Made by a program: the position numbers and the translations under genes
Notes under the pieces: model-generated
What the model saw: the letters and a program-made list of their open reading frames with translations, nothing else
Databases searched by the model: none
What the model was told of the DNA's origin: nothing
Source: Stentor coeruleus
Lineage: Eukaryota; Ciliophora; Heterotrichea; Heterotrichida; Stentoridae
Length of the DNA: 64,000 nucleotides
Direction of reading: 5' to 3'
Assembly: GCA_001970955.1 (NCBI GenBank)
Contig: MPUH01000156.1
Span: 29,203-93,202 of the forward strand
Shown here: in pieces, positions 32,400-43,507 of the stretch
How the letters are laid out: each line of letters begins with the position of its first letter
Position numbering within the stretch: position 1 is the stretch's first letter

Positions 32400-35300
32400 A
32401 TGCGTCCAGCGACAAAAAAATTGTATAAGCCCAATCAGCCAAATCATTCTATGCACAGTGATATTGCCCCATTACCGAGTATAGGCGATATTAAACCTGC
32501 TTCACATATTCTTTTAGCAAATAATGATGTCCCACCTTTAAATCCATTAAGTTTTCAACCACCAGTAATGAAATTTCAAGCCCCTCCTCCACTATCAAGA
32601 CCACCTGATTTTGGTAAACTTTCAGAAGTAAAGGAAGCAAATGAAGTATCAGAAATTACTGAAAAAGGAATTAGACTTACTAAAAGACCTAGTGATGAAA
32701 ATACTTTTGGTGAAAATAAAGAATCAGAATTGTATAAAAAGAGAGAAATTGAACCAGATGAGTTTAGAATTCCTTCAGATTCATTTGGACCTCCAAGTTT
32801 ATCAAGCATGCCAAAATATACTATGCAGGGAATTGAAGATAAACAAAAGTTTGCTTATAAACCTTTTGGACCTCAAATAAACAACCCATCTAAATTAAAA
32901 CCATTAAATCCTGAATTTGACAATTTTAAAATACCTTCTGCTAATTCAGAAGAAAAAATCGACTTTTCTAGACCTTTTCTGAATGAATCAAATATTTATG
33001 GATCTTCAAAGACAATGATGATTAACCCTAATCAAAATACTGGATTTAGTGGAGGAATGCTAGGAGGAATACCGGCAGAAATACCAGGAGGAAGTCCAGG
33101 AGGGATATTGCCAGAAATACCAGGAGGAATGCCAGGAGGAATGCCAGGAGGAATGCCAGGAGGAATGCCAGGAGGAATCCCAGGAGGAATGCTAGGAGGA
33201 ATGCCAGGAGGAATACCAGGAGGAGTACCAGGAGGAATGCCAATGCCAGGAAGAATACCAGGAGGAATGCCAATGCCAGGAAAAATGCCAATACCAGAAG
33301 AAGTGTCAATGCCAGGAAAAATACCAATGCCAGGAGGAATATCAGGAGGAATGCTAGGAAGAATTGGAGGAGGAATGGGAGGAGGAATGGGAGGAGGAAT
33401 GGGAGGAGAAATGCTAGTAGGAATGGGAGGAGGAATTGGAGGAGGAATACCAGGAGGAATTGGAGGAGGAATTGGAGGAGGAATACCAGGAGGAATGGGA
33501 GGAGGAATGTTTGCAGGAGGAATGCCAAGTATACCAAAATATGGTTTAGGTCAAGCAAAACTCGAAAGTAACATTTTTGAAATAACATTTGACGAACTAA
33601 AAAAAAACCAAGTTATTTCAACAGGTGATCCAACTCAATGCATGAACTGTATGGCATATTTTTCATACATAAGCAATTCTAAAGACACTTGGCAATGTGA
33701 ATTCTGCAAAGAAGTTAAGGATATTGGCCTTGATGAAGAAGAAATTCCTAAAGTCGGAAAAATTTTATACGTTCTCGAATCAATACGACAATCTATGAAA
33801 TTCAAGAAAAACTTAGAAAAAACTATAATTTTTTGTATCGATATTTCTGGATCTATGTGCGTAACTTTACCAATACAAGGAAAACTAAACCTTCGAACAA
33901 ATAAACTTGAAAAAGTAAAAAAAGAATTATTTAATGTTGTTGGCCCTGAATGGATGGCAATTGATCATCAAAACATAACTTATGTTTCACGTCTTGAATG
34001 TGTCCAAGCAGCAATCGATACTCAACTTACATCATTATCATTAGCATCTCCTTCATCTAAAGTTGGGCTTATAACATTTAATAATGAAGTTTGTATTATT
34101 GGTGATGGGAATTCTTCAATTTCTGTTACTGGAGATACTTTAAATAATTATGATAAATTGCTTCAGTTTATGAATCAGAAATATGATCAATTTTTATCAA
34201 CATCTATTGGTAATAGTAAAGATGAACTTTGTAATAAATTGCTTACACTTGAAGAAACTGGGTCTACAGCTTTAGGTCCAGCTTTATTGTTGGCTGTATC
34301 TTTAGCTAGTCAAGGTGGGAGTGGGTCAAAAGTTATAGTTTGTACAGATGGTGTTGCAAATACAGGTATAGGAAATCTAGAGTTTGATGAAGATATTGAA
34401 TTTTATGAAAAAATAAGTATGTTTGCAAAGGATATGGGTGTTGAGGTTTCTGTTATATCGATATCAGATGAAGAATGTAGACTTGATACTTTAAGTAAAG
34501 TAGTTGAACAAACTGGAGGAGAGCTCAGCAAAGTCAATCCTCAAAAAATCGGAGAAGATTTTGCCAATATTCTAACAAATCAAATCTTCGCTACAAACAC
34601 AAACATAACTGTTCACTTAGGTGATGGTCTCTGTTTTTATAACCAAGATCAATCAAACCTCAAAAGCGAAACAATACTCTACAAGGAATTCGGTAATGTA
34701 AACAACGAAAGCATATTTACATTTGAATTTCAAATAGTCAAAGATATAAAAGAAAAAGTTCCTATCCAAGTTGTCATAGATTACAAAGATATGCAAGGGA
34801 GTAAAATGGTTCTTGTGCATACAGAGTTATTTGAAATATCAGAAAATCATGATGAAGTCATGAAAGATGCTAATTTTGATATTTTTGCTAAAAATGCTCA
34901 ATTGCAAGGTGTAAGTTTAGTTCGTTCTGGGGATATAGCAGGAGCAAACAATAGTTTGAATAGATGGCAAAACATCATGTCTAGTAATGCACAATCAATA
35001 CCACAAATGTCATCTTTATCAGCTATGATTGATAGAACAACACCATTACAAAATATGATAGTAAAAAAACTTTCATCTGAAAGTGAACCTATACCTTATA
35101 GTCCTGGATTTGGATCTATGATTGGAAGTGGACTTAATCCACCTTTAATGAGAGATGAATATGGATTTATACCTCCTCCACCTATTAATATCTCATCACC
35201 TGCAATGAAATTTCCCAATTGTCCAGTAAGACCTTTTAATGATAAGCCAGGTTCACAACAGAGTCCTCTTCTTCCTCCTCCTCCAATTAATATTGCCTCA

Positions 35301-35609
35301 TCAAATTATTCATCAGCTTTTCAAGGACCTCCTCAAATTCCTCAACCTTCAAATTTCTTCTCATCTTCATCAAATATTATGCAGCAACCTCAAGGATTTT
35401 TCCAAGGACCCCAGCTTTCATCTAGTACTTTTCCAGTTGCTATGGCTCGACCTCCACCTCCACAGCAATATGCTGGGTGTTCATTTGGATCATCAAATAT
35501 CCCTATTAACTCTACTTTTAATAGTCTTCCAGTGAAAAACAATTCTATGAGTAGAGTTTCTGATGATTTGCTGTCTGAAGCTGCAAAACTTTCTAAAGAA
35601 AAAAAATAA
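32400..35609 (+). CDS. vWA-domain protein with Sec23/24-type zinc finger and Gly-Met-Pro repeat
   Basis: 1069 residues, ATG at 32400, TAA at 35607-35609. Order: Pro-rich N-terminus (1-215); low-complexity GGMPGG/GGMGGG region (about 217-380); zinc finger with CMNC and CEFC (about 413-433), as in Sec23/Sec24; then a vWA domain (about 470-720). The full MIDAS is visible: DISGS, a Thr in GSTALGPA and an Asp in CTDGVANTG. The C-terminal third is Pro/Ser-rich with PPPPIN motifs. This architecture (zinc finger plus vWA with Pro-rich ends) resembles the vWA part of circularly permuted Ras-like proteins and a COPII-like scaffold. It is not a canonical Sec24 (no gelsolin or trunk match seen). Role: probable protein-binding adaptor. 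Confidence 0.8.
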   Translation: MRPATKKLYKPNQPNHSMHSDIAPLPSIGDIKPASHILLANNDVPPLNPLSFQPPVMKFQAPPPLSRPPDFGKLSEVKEANEVSEITEKGIRLTKRPSDENTFGENKESELYKKREIEPDEFRIPSDSFGPPSLSSMPKYTMQGIEDKQKFAYKPFGPQINNPSKLKPLNPEFDNFKIPSANSEEKIDFSRPFLNESNIYGSSKTMMINPNQNTGFSGGMLGGIPAEIPGGSPGGILPEIPGGMPGGMPGGMPGGMPGGIPGGMLGGMPGGIPGGVPGGMPMPGRIPGGMPMPGKMPIPEEVSMPGKIPMPGGISGGMLGRIGGGMGGGMGGGMGGEMLVGMGGGIGGGIPGGIGGGIGGGIPGGMGGGMFAGGMPSIPKYGLGQAKLESNIFEITFDELKKNQVISTGDPTQCMNCMAYFSYISNSKDTWQCEFCKEVKDIGLDEEEIPKVGKILYVLESIRQSMKFKKNLEKTIIFCIDISGSMCVTLPIQGKLNLRTNKLEKVKKELFNVVGPEWMAIDHQNITYVSRLECVQAAIDTQLTSLSLASPSSKVGLITFNNEVCIIGDGNSSISVTGDTLNNYDKLLQFMNQKYDQFLSTSIGNSKDELCNKLLTLEETGSTALGPALLLAVSLASQGGSGSKVIVCTDGVANTGIGNLEFDEDIEFYEKISMFAKDMGVEVSVISISDEECRLDTLSKVVEQTGGELSKVNPQKIGEDFANILTNQIFATNTNITVHLGDGLCFYNQDQSNLKSETILYKEFGNVNNESIFTFEFQIVKDIKEKVPIQVVIDYKDMQGSKMVLVHTELFEISENHDEVMKDANFDIFAKNAQLQGVSLVRSGDIAGANNSLNRWQNIMSSNAQSIPQMSSLSAMIDRTTPLQNMIVKKLSSESEPIPYSPGFGSMIGSGLNPPLMRDEYGFIPPPPINISSPAMKFPNCPVRPFNDKPGSQQSPLLPPPPINIASSNYSSAFQGPPQIPQPSNFFSSSSNIMQQPQGFFQGPQLSSSTFPVAMARPPPPQQYAGCSFGSSNIPINSTFNSLPVKNNSMSRVSDDLLSEAAKLSKEKK
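33040..33531 (+). repeat. GGM/PGG-coding low-complexity repeat
   Basis: Degenerate 12- and 15-nt units (ccaggaggaatg, ggaggaatgg) encode GGMPGG, GGIPGG and GGMGGG. The antisense strand is open for 180 codons here only because of the repeat. Confidence 0.9.
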
Positions 35610-36914
35610 TATTAGCTTAATAGTTACAAATTAAAAGATATATACTAGTTTTTATAAATGTAGATAATGATTTTTTCTTAGTATTATTAAACAAATGTGA
35701 TGTTACTGTTTAGAACTTTTGTAGATAAAATCAATTGAAGATTTCTAATTTATCAGATAAATAAAGCTAAGCATTTATACTTTTTTTTTTGCATATTGAT
35801 ATTAATTATAGCAGCTAGAGTTATAGAAAATATAGGCATGCATTTTAGAAAGGATTTTATAATCATAACTAAGATCACAAGATATTCCTGTTTGCATAAC
35901 TATATATTTTTTACATTATTAAACACAAACATATAATTTCTTCAGAAAATTAAAAAAGTTCATGAGTTTAGGGAGCATATAAAAGGTGATGGATAGTTAT
36001 AGGTTGTGTTTCTTAAATAAATAGTGATAGTGTGTTTTTAATCATGCTAAAAATTTAGCTATTATTTTTATAGATATTAGTTAAAGATTTTTTGTTTCAA
36101 ATCACACATTATCTTTAGTATTTTAAAGAAAAATATTTTTAGGGTTTTTAGATTATCAAACCTTTACTATATAACTTTAAATAATCTTTTTTTGCAAATA
36201 ACATGATAAGAGTAGCAAAAATGTAATAATTACCAGATTAACTGAGAAAACTCTTAGAATAAAAAACTATATTTAAAATTAAATATCTTTAAATGAATCC
36301 ATCACTTATACTATTATTCTATTAGCTTATTTTTATAATAATATTATACAACAATCAGCCTAAAATTCATATCTTAAAAAATCTTATGATCTTTATGTAA
36401 TAAGTTTAAAACATTATATCCTAATATCCTTATCTTATAACAACTTCCAAAATTATTTTTTTCTATTTAACCAAAACTTAATATAAATCACTGCATTTTA
36501 AAAGCAGCCTCTATAGAATAATAAATCTTTATCATATCCCCTTTATCTTAATCTAATACAACTATAAAATAAACAATATAATAATTTATTAATAAATATG
36601 ATATTCTGTCCTACAATCTCTATTTTCCTTAAAGTCTAAAAGTCTTTTATATTAAACACAGTAGTATTAAAAGGTAAAAATATAACCTAAACCACTTACA
36701 TTTCTCAATAAACTTTATTCATATCCTTCTTCAATATCTAACTCCACAAAAAACATCCTCCTAATATTCTACCAAATTAAATTATAATTCTAACATTATA
36801 ACCTTTTTCAAATACTTTTTATCTTATACTTTATCAACATAAAAACTAAGGATCCATATCCCTTAACTCAAAAAAATTACTATTTCTAGACCAACAGTTT
36901 AAATTTCATAATAA
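35610..36914. other. Largest gene-free spacer (1.3 kb)
   Basis: Between two plus-strand genes. G-leaning to about 36120 and C-leaning from about 36300. No frame, RNA motif or repeat is supported. A short noncoding RNA cannot be excluded by eye. Confidence 0.5.
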
Positions 36915-38261
36915 ATGGAAGACAAGAATTTAAAGATCGCTTCAGGGATTATGGTGTATTTGGGCATGGTAACACTTATATAGCTTGGGTTAAGCATGAT
37001 GGAGTACAGCAGTACACGTAAATCAAACAGTCCTTTCCTTTTAGTTAAAAATGTCCTACAATTTGCTATTGGGATTGTCTGTTTTTGGCTTCTAGGCTTC
37101 GGCTTTGCTTTTGGTAACACAAAAAGCGAGTTTATAGGCGAAGATTTATTTGGCAGCGAAGATTGGCTTGATAATGCTAGTACAAAAGGTTTTGATTTCA
37201 ATTATTTAGTACTACTTGGAACATTTATAGTCTTCATAGTTAACGGTGCAGTTGCAGAAAAGACTCAATATGGTGCTTATGTTATTTATACAATCTGCAT
37301 AAGTCTTTTTGTTTGGCCTGTTGTTGTTGCTTGGACTTATGGTAAAGGTTGGCTATATGAAGCTATGCCAGGAAGTATGATTGAAAAAGGATCAGCTGTT
37401 GTTTATACTTTTGCAGGAGCTTTTGCTGTTGCTGGAGCTGTGTTGACAGGAAGGAGAAATGGAAGATTTGGTATGTTGAGGGATAAATATCATTTGCATA
37501 GATATGGAACTTATGTTTTTGGAGCATTTTTGACGATACTTGGGCTTATTGGGATTCCATTTTACTTTGGAACCAAGTCAGGGTTTATGCTTTTGGCTAA
37601 TTTGTGGATATGTGGCTCGGTGTCTTCTGTTGTTTCATTAAAACTCTTAACTTTTATGTGCACAGATCTTGATAGGCATTATATTGCTATTTATCAAGGG
37701 TTCATGGCTGGAATGGTGTTTATTACAAGTTCAAGTGATTTTACAACAAGTTGGGAAGCAGCTTTACATGGGCTTATGAGCGGAGGAGTTTTTTCTTTAG
37801 GTGTTTATGGGTTTAATTGGTTGGGTATTGATGATGTTATGTATATGGGTCCAACATTTTTGTTCCCAGGGATATTTGGAGGTATTCTTCCAGGGTTTAT
37901 CGACCATAAAGAAGGAGTTTATTGGGGAGGATGGGAAAGTGGGCAGGTTTTAGGAGCTAATGTGACTGGAACTGCTACTATTTTCTTTTGGGCAATTTTT
38001 TGGGGTATCGCAATTTTTGGAGCTATGAGGATTTTAGATATCCTAAATTTGGCCCCTGTGCTAATTGAAAAAGGTATGAAGAGAAGGACTGAAATTACTC
38101 AGAAGGGGTATCAAGTTAAAAAAGGACTTAAGGAAAAGAAGAAGAAACATAAAAAAAATATAGACGTCCATGAAGTAAAGCATGAGGATGAGAATGAGCA
38201 TCATGATGATTCAAGTGGAGAAGGGCATCATGATAAGGATGAACTAGCTCAAGATCAGTAA
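36915..38261 (+). CDS. Divergent Amt/Rh-family transporter lacking the twin histidines, one 15-nt intron
   Basis: Exons 36915-36968 and 36984-38261 give 443 residues. The first exon supplies the start of TM1 (ASGIMVYLGM, then LGLSMMEYSSTRKSN). Family landmarks are clear: LLGFGFAFG, GAVAEKTQYGAY, VAWTYGKGWL, ...GSAVVYTFAGAFAVAGAVLTGRRNGRF, and GIDD...GGILPG. About 11 membrane segments. In Amt/Rh proteins the pore has two His residues; here the aligned positions are Tyr (VVYTFAG, about residue 159) and Phe (near 310 in FLFPGIFGG). The tail (about 55 residues) is Lys-rich then His/Asp/Glu-rich. Ammonium conduction is therefore uncertain; it could be an altered channel or sensor. Confidence 0.88.
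36969..36983 (+). other. 15-nt intron (phase 0)
   Basis: gtaacacttatatag; retention ends in an in-frame TAG. Removal completes TM1 of the Amt-like protein. Confidence 0.93.
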
Positions 38262-38498
38262 GGTTTAGATAAATAAACGGATTAGTTATATAAAATTTTG
38301 AAATAAAAAATTATTATTAAAACAAATCCTCACCCTGAATTAATATCTTCTATTCCATCTTATAATAACCCTACACAACTAAATTTTCTAAACCCTTTTC
38401 TAATCTCAACCCAAATTCTTTCTAATTTTTAAACTTTTATCAACATCTTATCAAGTAAACCTACCCATTTATGATTTTTAATTCATAAAAATATTTTA

Positions 38499-38921
38499 AT
38501 GGAATTGAAGCTACTGCGTTATTCTCCATCAGAATTTTCGATTCGTCGCTGGACACCATCAAGTTCACAACGTTCTCCAGAAACTTTATTCCCTGAAAAT
38601 CTTAGCGAAAATTTCATGCCAAGCTGTATGCCAATCCAAGGTTTATTTTCAAAAAATAATTCACAAAGTAGGAAATTGCTTAAAACAAGAAGCAGGCTAC
38701 CAGAAATAAAAAACACAATGAATAAAGTTAATGATAATTATAATAAAACCCAAGGGAATATAGTTTTTGTTATCAAAAAACGCATTAGCAATTCTAAATC
38801 GTTAAAAATACAGCAATCACAGAAGACTTTAAAACTTAGGAAGATTTATTTCCCCCCTGTCGAACGAGATATTAAAAAATCTGCGTCTAGTTTTTACTTT
38901 AATAATAAACTTCATGATTAA
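38499..38921 (+). CDS. Small basic Ser-rich protein, function unknown
   Basis: 140 residues, ATG at 38499, TAA at 38919-38921. Many Ser/Arg/Lys and SPS/TPSSS sites; no domain recognised. The C-rich 5' flank (38320-38490) and G-rich 3' flank match real genes in this window, which supports it. Confidence 0.6.
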   Translation: MELKLLRYSPSEFSIRRWTPSSSQRSPETLFPENLSENFMPSCMPIQGLFSKNNSQSRKLLKTRSRLPEIKNTMNKVNDNYNKTQGNIVFVIKKRISNSKSLKIQQSQKTLKLRKIYFPPVERDIKKSASSFYFNNKLHD

Positions 38922-39295
38922 ATTAGTCATATTGTTTTATGCAGTTAACTATTTTTTTTTTTGCGAGAATAAGTGTTTGATATGATGTTTTATTATGATT
39001 TTTATGATGATTGAGAGAAAATTATTTAGAAGTTTAGAGTTTTATTGTATAAATAAATATGCTAAATTGTTTATTGGATAAAAAAGTAAGTCATAAATTT
39101 ATAAGTAGGAAAATATAGGAAATATAAAGTTTCCAAGCAAATTAGGTATTAAAAATTACGTTTAGTAAATGATTAACCTTTTCTGGTTTCNAGTTTTATT
39201 GTATAAATAAATATGCTAAATTGTTTATTGGATAAAAAAGTAAGTCATAAATTTATAAGTAGGAAAATATAGGAAATATTAAGTTTCCAAGCAAA
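38922..39295. other. Spacer containing a duplicated contig end
   Basis: The 39038-39190 segment is repeated at 39192-39344 after N39191 with about one mismatch (ggaaatataaag versus ggaaatattaag). Real spacer length is therefore about 150 bp shorter than shown. Confidence 0.8.
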
Positions 39296-39344
39296 TTAGG
39301 TATTAAAAATTACGTTTAGTAAATGATTAACCTTTTCTGGTTTC
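39038..39344. repeat. 154-bp direct repeat around N39191 (unmerged contig overlap)
   Basis: agttttattgtataaataaa starts at 39038 and again at 39192, spacing 154 bp. One base difference suggests allelic reads or an error. Confidence 0.92.
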
Positions 39345-39865
39345 GTAGCTTTAGTATAATGAACAGTAAGTTCACTACTCACTCCAAGGATTCTAGAGTT
39401 TTTTACAATACAAACAGNCGTAGCTTTAGTATAATGAACAGTAAGTTCACTACTCACTCCAAGGATTCTAGAGTTTTTTACAATACAAACAGTCCTTTTA
39501 CAACATAAACTCAAATATTCATCCTCAGATAGAGTTACTTCAAAGTTTCTTGCTAATTCTCCATTGAAATCCCCAAACATTGGAAATTCTATGTTATATT
39601 TCTCAGCATACTTCTTAAGAACAAATGGATCATTAACACTCCATAAATATACCTGATAAGGAAAGTTAGCTTTAGTATATTCAGGAATTTGTTCTTGTGT
39701 ACTGTATCTAGTAAATGCTCCTGGATGACCTACTAAAATTGCAGTCTTATTACGGAAAAACTCTTCAAGGTTGACTGGAGTAGCTTTTCCTTGAGTTATA
39801 AGAGGAAGATTTATATTTGGAATATAGTCGCCGACCATGATTTTCCTTATGAGTTGTCTTATCAT
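39296..39865 (-). CDS. Prx5-type peroxiredoxin-like protein without peroxidatic Cys; contains an assembly duplication
   Basis: ATG at 39865, TAA at 39296. The thioredoxin-fold Prx5 core is clear: NLEEFF...KTAILVGHPGAFTRYST, LWSVNDPFVLKKYAEKY and FGDFNGELARNF. In active Prx5/AhpC the loop reads PGAFTPxCS. Here the Cys position is Ser (PGAFTRYST), so peroxidase activity by the usual Cys is not expected, although the Thr and a later Arg (CKRTVCIV) remain. A 25-codon stretch (VCIVKNSRILGVSSELTVHY...) is printed twice around N39418. Removing one copy leaves the frame intact and gives about 164 residues, near the family length. Cytosolic or mitochondrial location not clear. Confidence 0.85.
   Translation of the reverse strand: MIRQLIRKIMVGDYIPNINLPLITQGKATPVNLEEFFRNKTAILVGHPGAFTRYSTQEQIPEYTKANFPYQVYLWSVNDPFVLKKYAEKYNIEFPMFGDFNGELARNFEVTLSEDEYLSLCCKRTVCIVKNSRILGVSSELTVHYTKATXVCIVKNSRILGVSSELTVHYTKATKPEKVNHLLNVIFNT
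39344..39492. repeat. 75-bp direct repeat around N39418 (unmerged contig overlap)
   Basis: cgtagctttagtataatgaa occurs at 39344 and 39419. The 226-bp piece between the two Ns (39192-39417) duplicates both neighbours, as expected for a small bridging contig that was never merged. Confidence 0.92.
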
Positions 39866-40525
39866 TTGTATATATTATTTGTATTATGTTATAAGATTAA
39901 TTTTGTATATATTTAATAATATAATATTTTTTTGATCGATAAGATTATTCTTAGTTTACTATGATAAATATTAAAACTTTTCCTTTTCATGATCTATTGA
40001 TAATAGGATTTATTTTAGTTCTGATAGAGTATTTACTTTAAATATTCTCTAGTATTACTTACACAAAAAATCAAAACCCTGAAATACAAATCTAAACTCT
40101 CTTATTTCATATAGGATATATTTAAATAATAGCACTGATATACCTGATAATTTCTTTACTAATAAGAATTATACAATTATTTAATAATCGCTTAATATTC
40201 TATAATAAATATCTAATTTTCTATCAAAAATAACAAAAATCCTATTTATAAATACAAAAAATCAATAAATAAAAATCCTTTGACGAATGTAAAATCCTTT
40301 AACCCCTTAACAAAATCAGCCCTAAAATCCAATTCCTAATTTTTTTTAATAAAATCCACTATCAACTACTCTTCCAAAAAACCAAAATCCTCTTCCAAAA
40401 ACCCTTTCCCATCATCAAAGCATTTAAACACCTCCCAATTATACTAATCCTATTAACCTAATTTTTCTATTCAAAGATAAATTTAATTTACTAATTATCT
40501 AATTATTATTCAAATTTCAAACAAA
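39866..40525. promoter_or_regulatory. Divergent promoter spacer
   Basis: G/T-leaning near the minus-strand start, then strongly C-rich and G-poor from about 40260 to the plus-strand ATG. No specific element named. Confidence 0.5.
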
Positions 40526-40999
40526 ATGAATCAAAAAAGCATTTCACCAATACGTACATCAAGAACACCAAAACCTCAATCAATTAGCGATATAGTATCC
40601 CGATCTCATATCATTAGCTCTAAAAAACAAGACTTAAAAACAAAGCAAATCCAACAAATTCGTTTAGAAATCCAATCAAACAAAGAATATATAAAACAAC
40701 AAAAAGAACAAAACCTAAAAATTGCACGTGATAAAGTTCAAGTAATTAAAGGTATAAAAAAACCTACCCATCTAAAAAATTCTGCAAGTAACTCAAATAT
40801 AAAAGTGCAGGTTTTATGTAAGAATAATTTAAAAACTCATATTGCTTGGATAAATGAAGTTGAAAGAAAAATTCGAATGATGGATGAACAAGAAAATAAA
40901 CTTATTGATCAAATTAATAAAGCTTGTAAAATCCAATTAAAAGTTCAAAGAGGAGAAAGAAAATGCTTGACGCCAAGACCGAGTAATTCTATTTTTTAA
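40526..40999 (+). CDS. Small basic helical protein, function unknown
   Basis: 157 residues, ATG at 40526, TAA at 40997-40999. Strongly basic; residues about 35-75 and 105-140 are helical/coiled coil. SPIRTSRTPKPQ at the start and TPRPS near the end are likely phosphorylation or SH3-type sites. Flank composition supports a real gene. No family recognised. Confidence 0.65.
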   Translation: MNQKSISPIRTSRTPKPQSISDIVSRSHIISSKKQDLKTKQIQQIRLEIQSNKEYIKQQKEQNLKIARDKVQVIKGIKKPTHLKNSASNSNIKVQVLCKNNLKTHIAWINEVERKIRMMDEQENKLIDQINKACKIQLKVQRGERKCLTPRPSNSIF

Positions 41000-41509
41000 T
41001 TGCCTTAATGATTTTTATAGTAGATTAGGCTTGGGGTATTAGGAAAATTATGATTGATTGTATGGGTTTTTTATTGAAAGATATGGAATAAGTGTTTTTA
41101 TAATGGAAGATTATGGAAATATATACATGAAGGAGATTTTTAGATGTTTATAAAAGAATTTTTAGGTTGAGTTTTTTTTTTTTATGGTTATAGGAATATA
41201 AACTTAAGATATATTATTTTAATAAAAGGCTTTGGGGAGTGAATTTTTAAAAGATAAGGAAAAAGATTGTATTTTATTTATCTAATATTTTTATGTATTT
41301 CATGAGTAGGAATATCTATGGACTTTAAAACTGCATAATAAGATTTTTCTTATTAAAAAATTAGATTTAATAATATATTTACTTGATAAACTATAAAAAG
41401 AAAGTGATTATAACTATTATTTAGTTTTTGATCATATAGCGTATCACTTTTTAATATAATAGTTAATTCATGTTATTAAAAAAAGATAACAAAAAGATAT
41501 TATAATAAA
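41000..41509. other. Spacer
   Basis: G-leaning after the upstream stop, then AT-rich. Nothing else seen. Confidence 0.5.
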
Positions 41510-41674
41510 ATGGGATGTATGCCAACGAAGTCTAAGAAAGTTAATGCAACAATGCTTCAAAGGACACCCTCTCTTATACAAGATTTCGACTTGATTCCAC
41601 AGACAATGCAGTGTAGGTATAGAATAAATATTGTCGAAGTTGAAGATTTAAGCAGGTATTCGATATATGAATAA
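41510..41674 (+). CDS. 54-residue putative dually acylated microprotein (MGC family)
   Basis: ATG at 41510, TAA at 41672-41674. Begins MGCMPTKSKK: Gly2 for myristoylation, Cys3 for palmitoylation and a basic patch for membrane contact. The N-terminal nine residues and their DNA closely match the partial gene at 42286 and its intact copy at 63958 (MGCIPMKSKS). The conserved start with a diverged rest suggests a family whose function is membrane targeting. Too short to confirm as coding by itself. Confidence 0.5.
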   Translation: MGCMPTKSKKVNATMLQRTPSLIQDFDLIPQTMQCRYRINIVEVEDLSRYSIYE

Positions 41675-42285
41675 TTAATGTAATATTGCTAATAAGAACG
41701 AAATATATTTGTATGATAATTATTATAAAACTTAGATATGAGATTAAATTCAATCTTAAGTTCGCTGATACTGTTAAATAGATTTTTTAAGTTATGTCCT
41801 AACTGAATTTAAAAATGAAAATAGAAAGTAGCCTTAACGCATTCCTTTTAAGATTTAATGAAAAAGTTTTCTTCACAGTATATTTTTATTATTGATAAGT
41901 TATTATTACATAATAAACTTCAATAAAATCGATAAGTTCTAACAGAAAAGTTTGAGTAAAAACTGAAATACTTAAAAAGTAACAAAAAAAAATTCTCAAA
42001 AGTCTTACTTTCCTCATCAATCGCAGTCTACCCAATCTGTCAAAAAACTATTCCCTTTCTTAATTCCAATTAAATCTATGAAAAATCCTAATTCAAAATG
42101 AATTCTTACTAAAATTTGAGATAATTCAAAGGATTAAAAAAATTATAAGACCCAAATAATACATCAATCACTATCCCTACTTTATCATAGTTTTCCTATA
42201 ACCCTCTCTTATCATATACTAATAATATCATATACTTTGCATAGTCAATCTTTGATTTTATCTTTAAATTATTAATACTTAAATT
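41675..42285. other. Spacer between two MGC microgenes
   Basis: AT-rich. From 42244 onward it matches the end of the window in inverted orientation. No other feature. Confidence 0.5.
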
Positions 42286-42579
42286 ATGGGATGCATACCA
42301 ATGAAGTCTAAAAGTCTCAGGACAAGGTCTGTTAGNAAAGAAGAAAGGTTTTTGCTGAGAATTGGTGATTAGATTTCTTTGTGCCAAAAAAATTGTAATA
42401 GAAATAAAAAACAGAAAATTGGAGAATTATTGAAAAAACACTGGAGAATATAAAAAATAGTGAAAATAAGAAAAATTGCTGAGAGGTTGAAGATAGTCAA
42501 TCAAAATTTGACTGGTGATAAAATTTATTTAATTATATAAATATAATCCCAGTAGAAGAGCCGAACAACTTTTCCTTGT
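42244..42579. repeat. Inverted repeat arm 1 (partner 63521-64000), with N at 42336
   Basis: 42244-42335 is the reverse complement of 63909-64000, and 42337-42579 of about 63521-63764, with roughly two mismatches in the longer part. About 144 bp present in arm 2 is missing at the single N. Homology stops after ccttgt at 42579. Partner arm is cut by the window end. Confidence 0.9.
42286..42335 (+). pseudogene. MGC microgene truncated at an assembly join
   Basis: ATG at 42286 encodes MGCIPMKSKSLRTRSV and part of a Ser, then N42336. The continuation is not the gene's own but the arm segment lying beyond it. The intact copy is 63845-63958 minus. The break is an assembly gap, not evidence of gene decay. 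Confidence 0.6.
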
Positions 42580-43507
42580 ATGGCTAAAATACGAAGTTTA
42601 AGTCTATTAGTATAATTTTTCTATGCTTTAAAGGATTGATTAGAATACAAATTTTCTTTAAGATTGACTTATTGAATCATGGTTAGATACTTATATAAAA
42701 AACCAATAAAAAGATTTAGTTTGTATCTTTGCATTGCTATCGAAACTTAGGAAGTTGACTTGATGAGAATAGTAAACCTTTTTGATTGGGTTGTTGATTT
42801 CTAGAAGTTAATTTTTTTAGTCGATTTTTTAACAAGATAAATTTTTTATGACGGTTCATTTTTTATATGCAGACTGGATTTTCAACTTATATTTATGCTT
42901 TTTTTAATTATTTTTCATGTGAAAACTTAAATTTGGATGCTGGTTTTCGGGTACTTTTGCATATGATGGTAAATAAAGCTTTGAAATGATAAATGGAAGA
43001 TATGTCTAAGGCATGGTATATGAAACTAGATGAAGGTAGAGAGACAAAAAAATTTAGCTTAGGTTTTTTTTTATTATTATGTTCAAGATCCGTTTTTGGA
43101 ATATTTTACCAGCAAGGTTAGGATAAAGTCAATTAAAAACATAAATGATTTTTACTCGATATTTGAATTATCTTACAATATAAAAAAATATTTCGAAGTA
43201 ACTACAAACATCTTTTTTTTCTCTGCATAATCTACAATCCACTTAAATATAAAACTAATTTTCAAAACCAGTCACCTATCTACCAAACAAAATTACGATA
43301 AAAAACATTTAATAATTAAAATTTCCATTCATTCTAGCATTTAATCATACATTCATCTAAAAAAATAATAATTTCCAATATAATCTATCATATTTACACA
43401 CTAAGCATTTCATAAATTATAAAAAAAAATTCCAAACATAAAAATATCTAATAAAATCTCTAATAATAAAGTACCTTCATTACATTATTACCTATAAATA
43501 CAGCCAA
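42336..43507. other. Gene-poor stretch (1.2 kb)
   Basis: The first 240 bp is inverted-repeat arm 1. From 42580 to 43507 it is AT-rich, becoming C-leaning on the plus strand from about 43200, as expected for the 3' flank of the minus-strand PP2C gene. No gene seen. Confidence 0.5.

Noticed and set aside
32321-32434. Upstream start for the cNBD protein (would add 38 codons)
   Set aside because: It relies on a non-ATG start and would overlap the divergent vWA gene; the ATG at 32320 is preferred.
33046-33588. 180-codon Leu-rich minus-strand frame
   Set aside because: It is the antisense of the GGM/PGG repeat; low complexity keeps it open.
42196-42387. Minus-strand frame of 63 codons across N42336
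   Set aside because: It reads across an assembly gap and is antisense to the MGC microgene.
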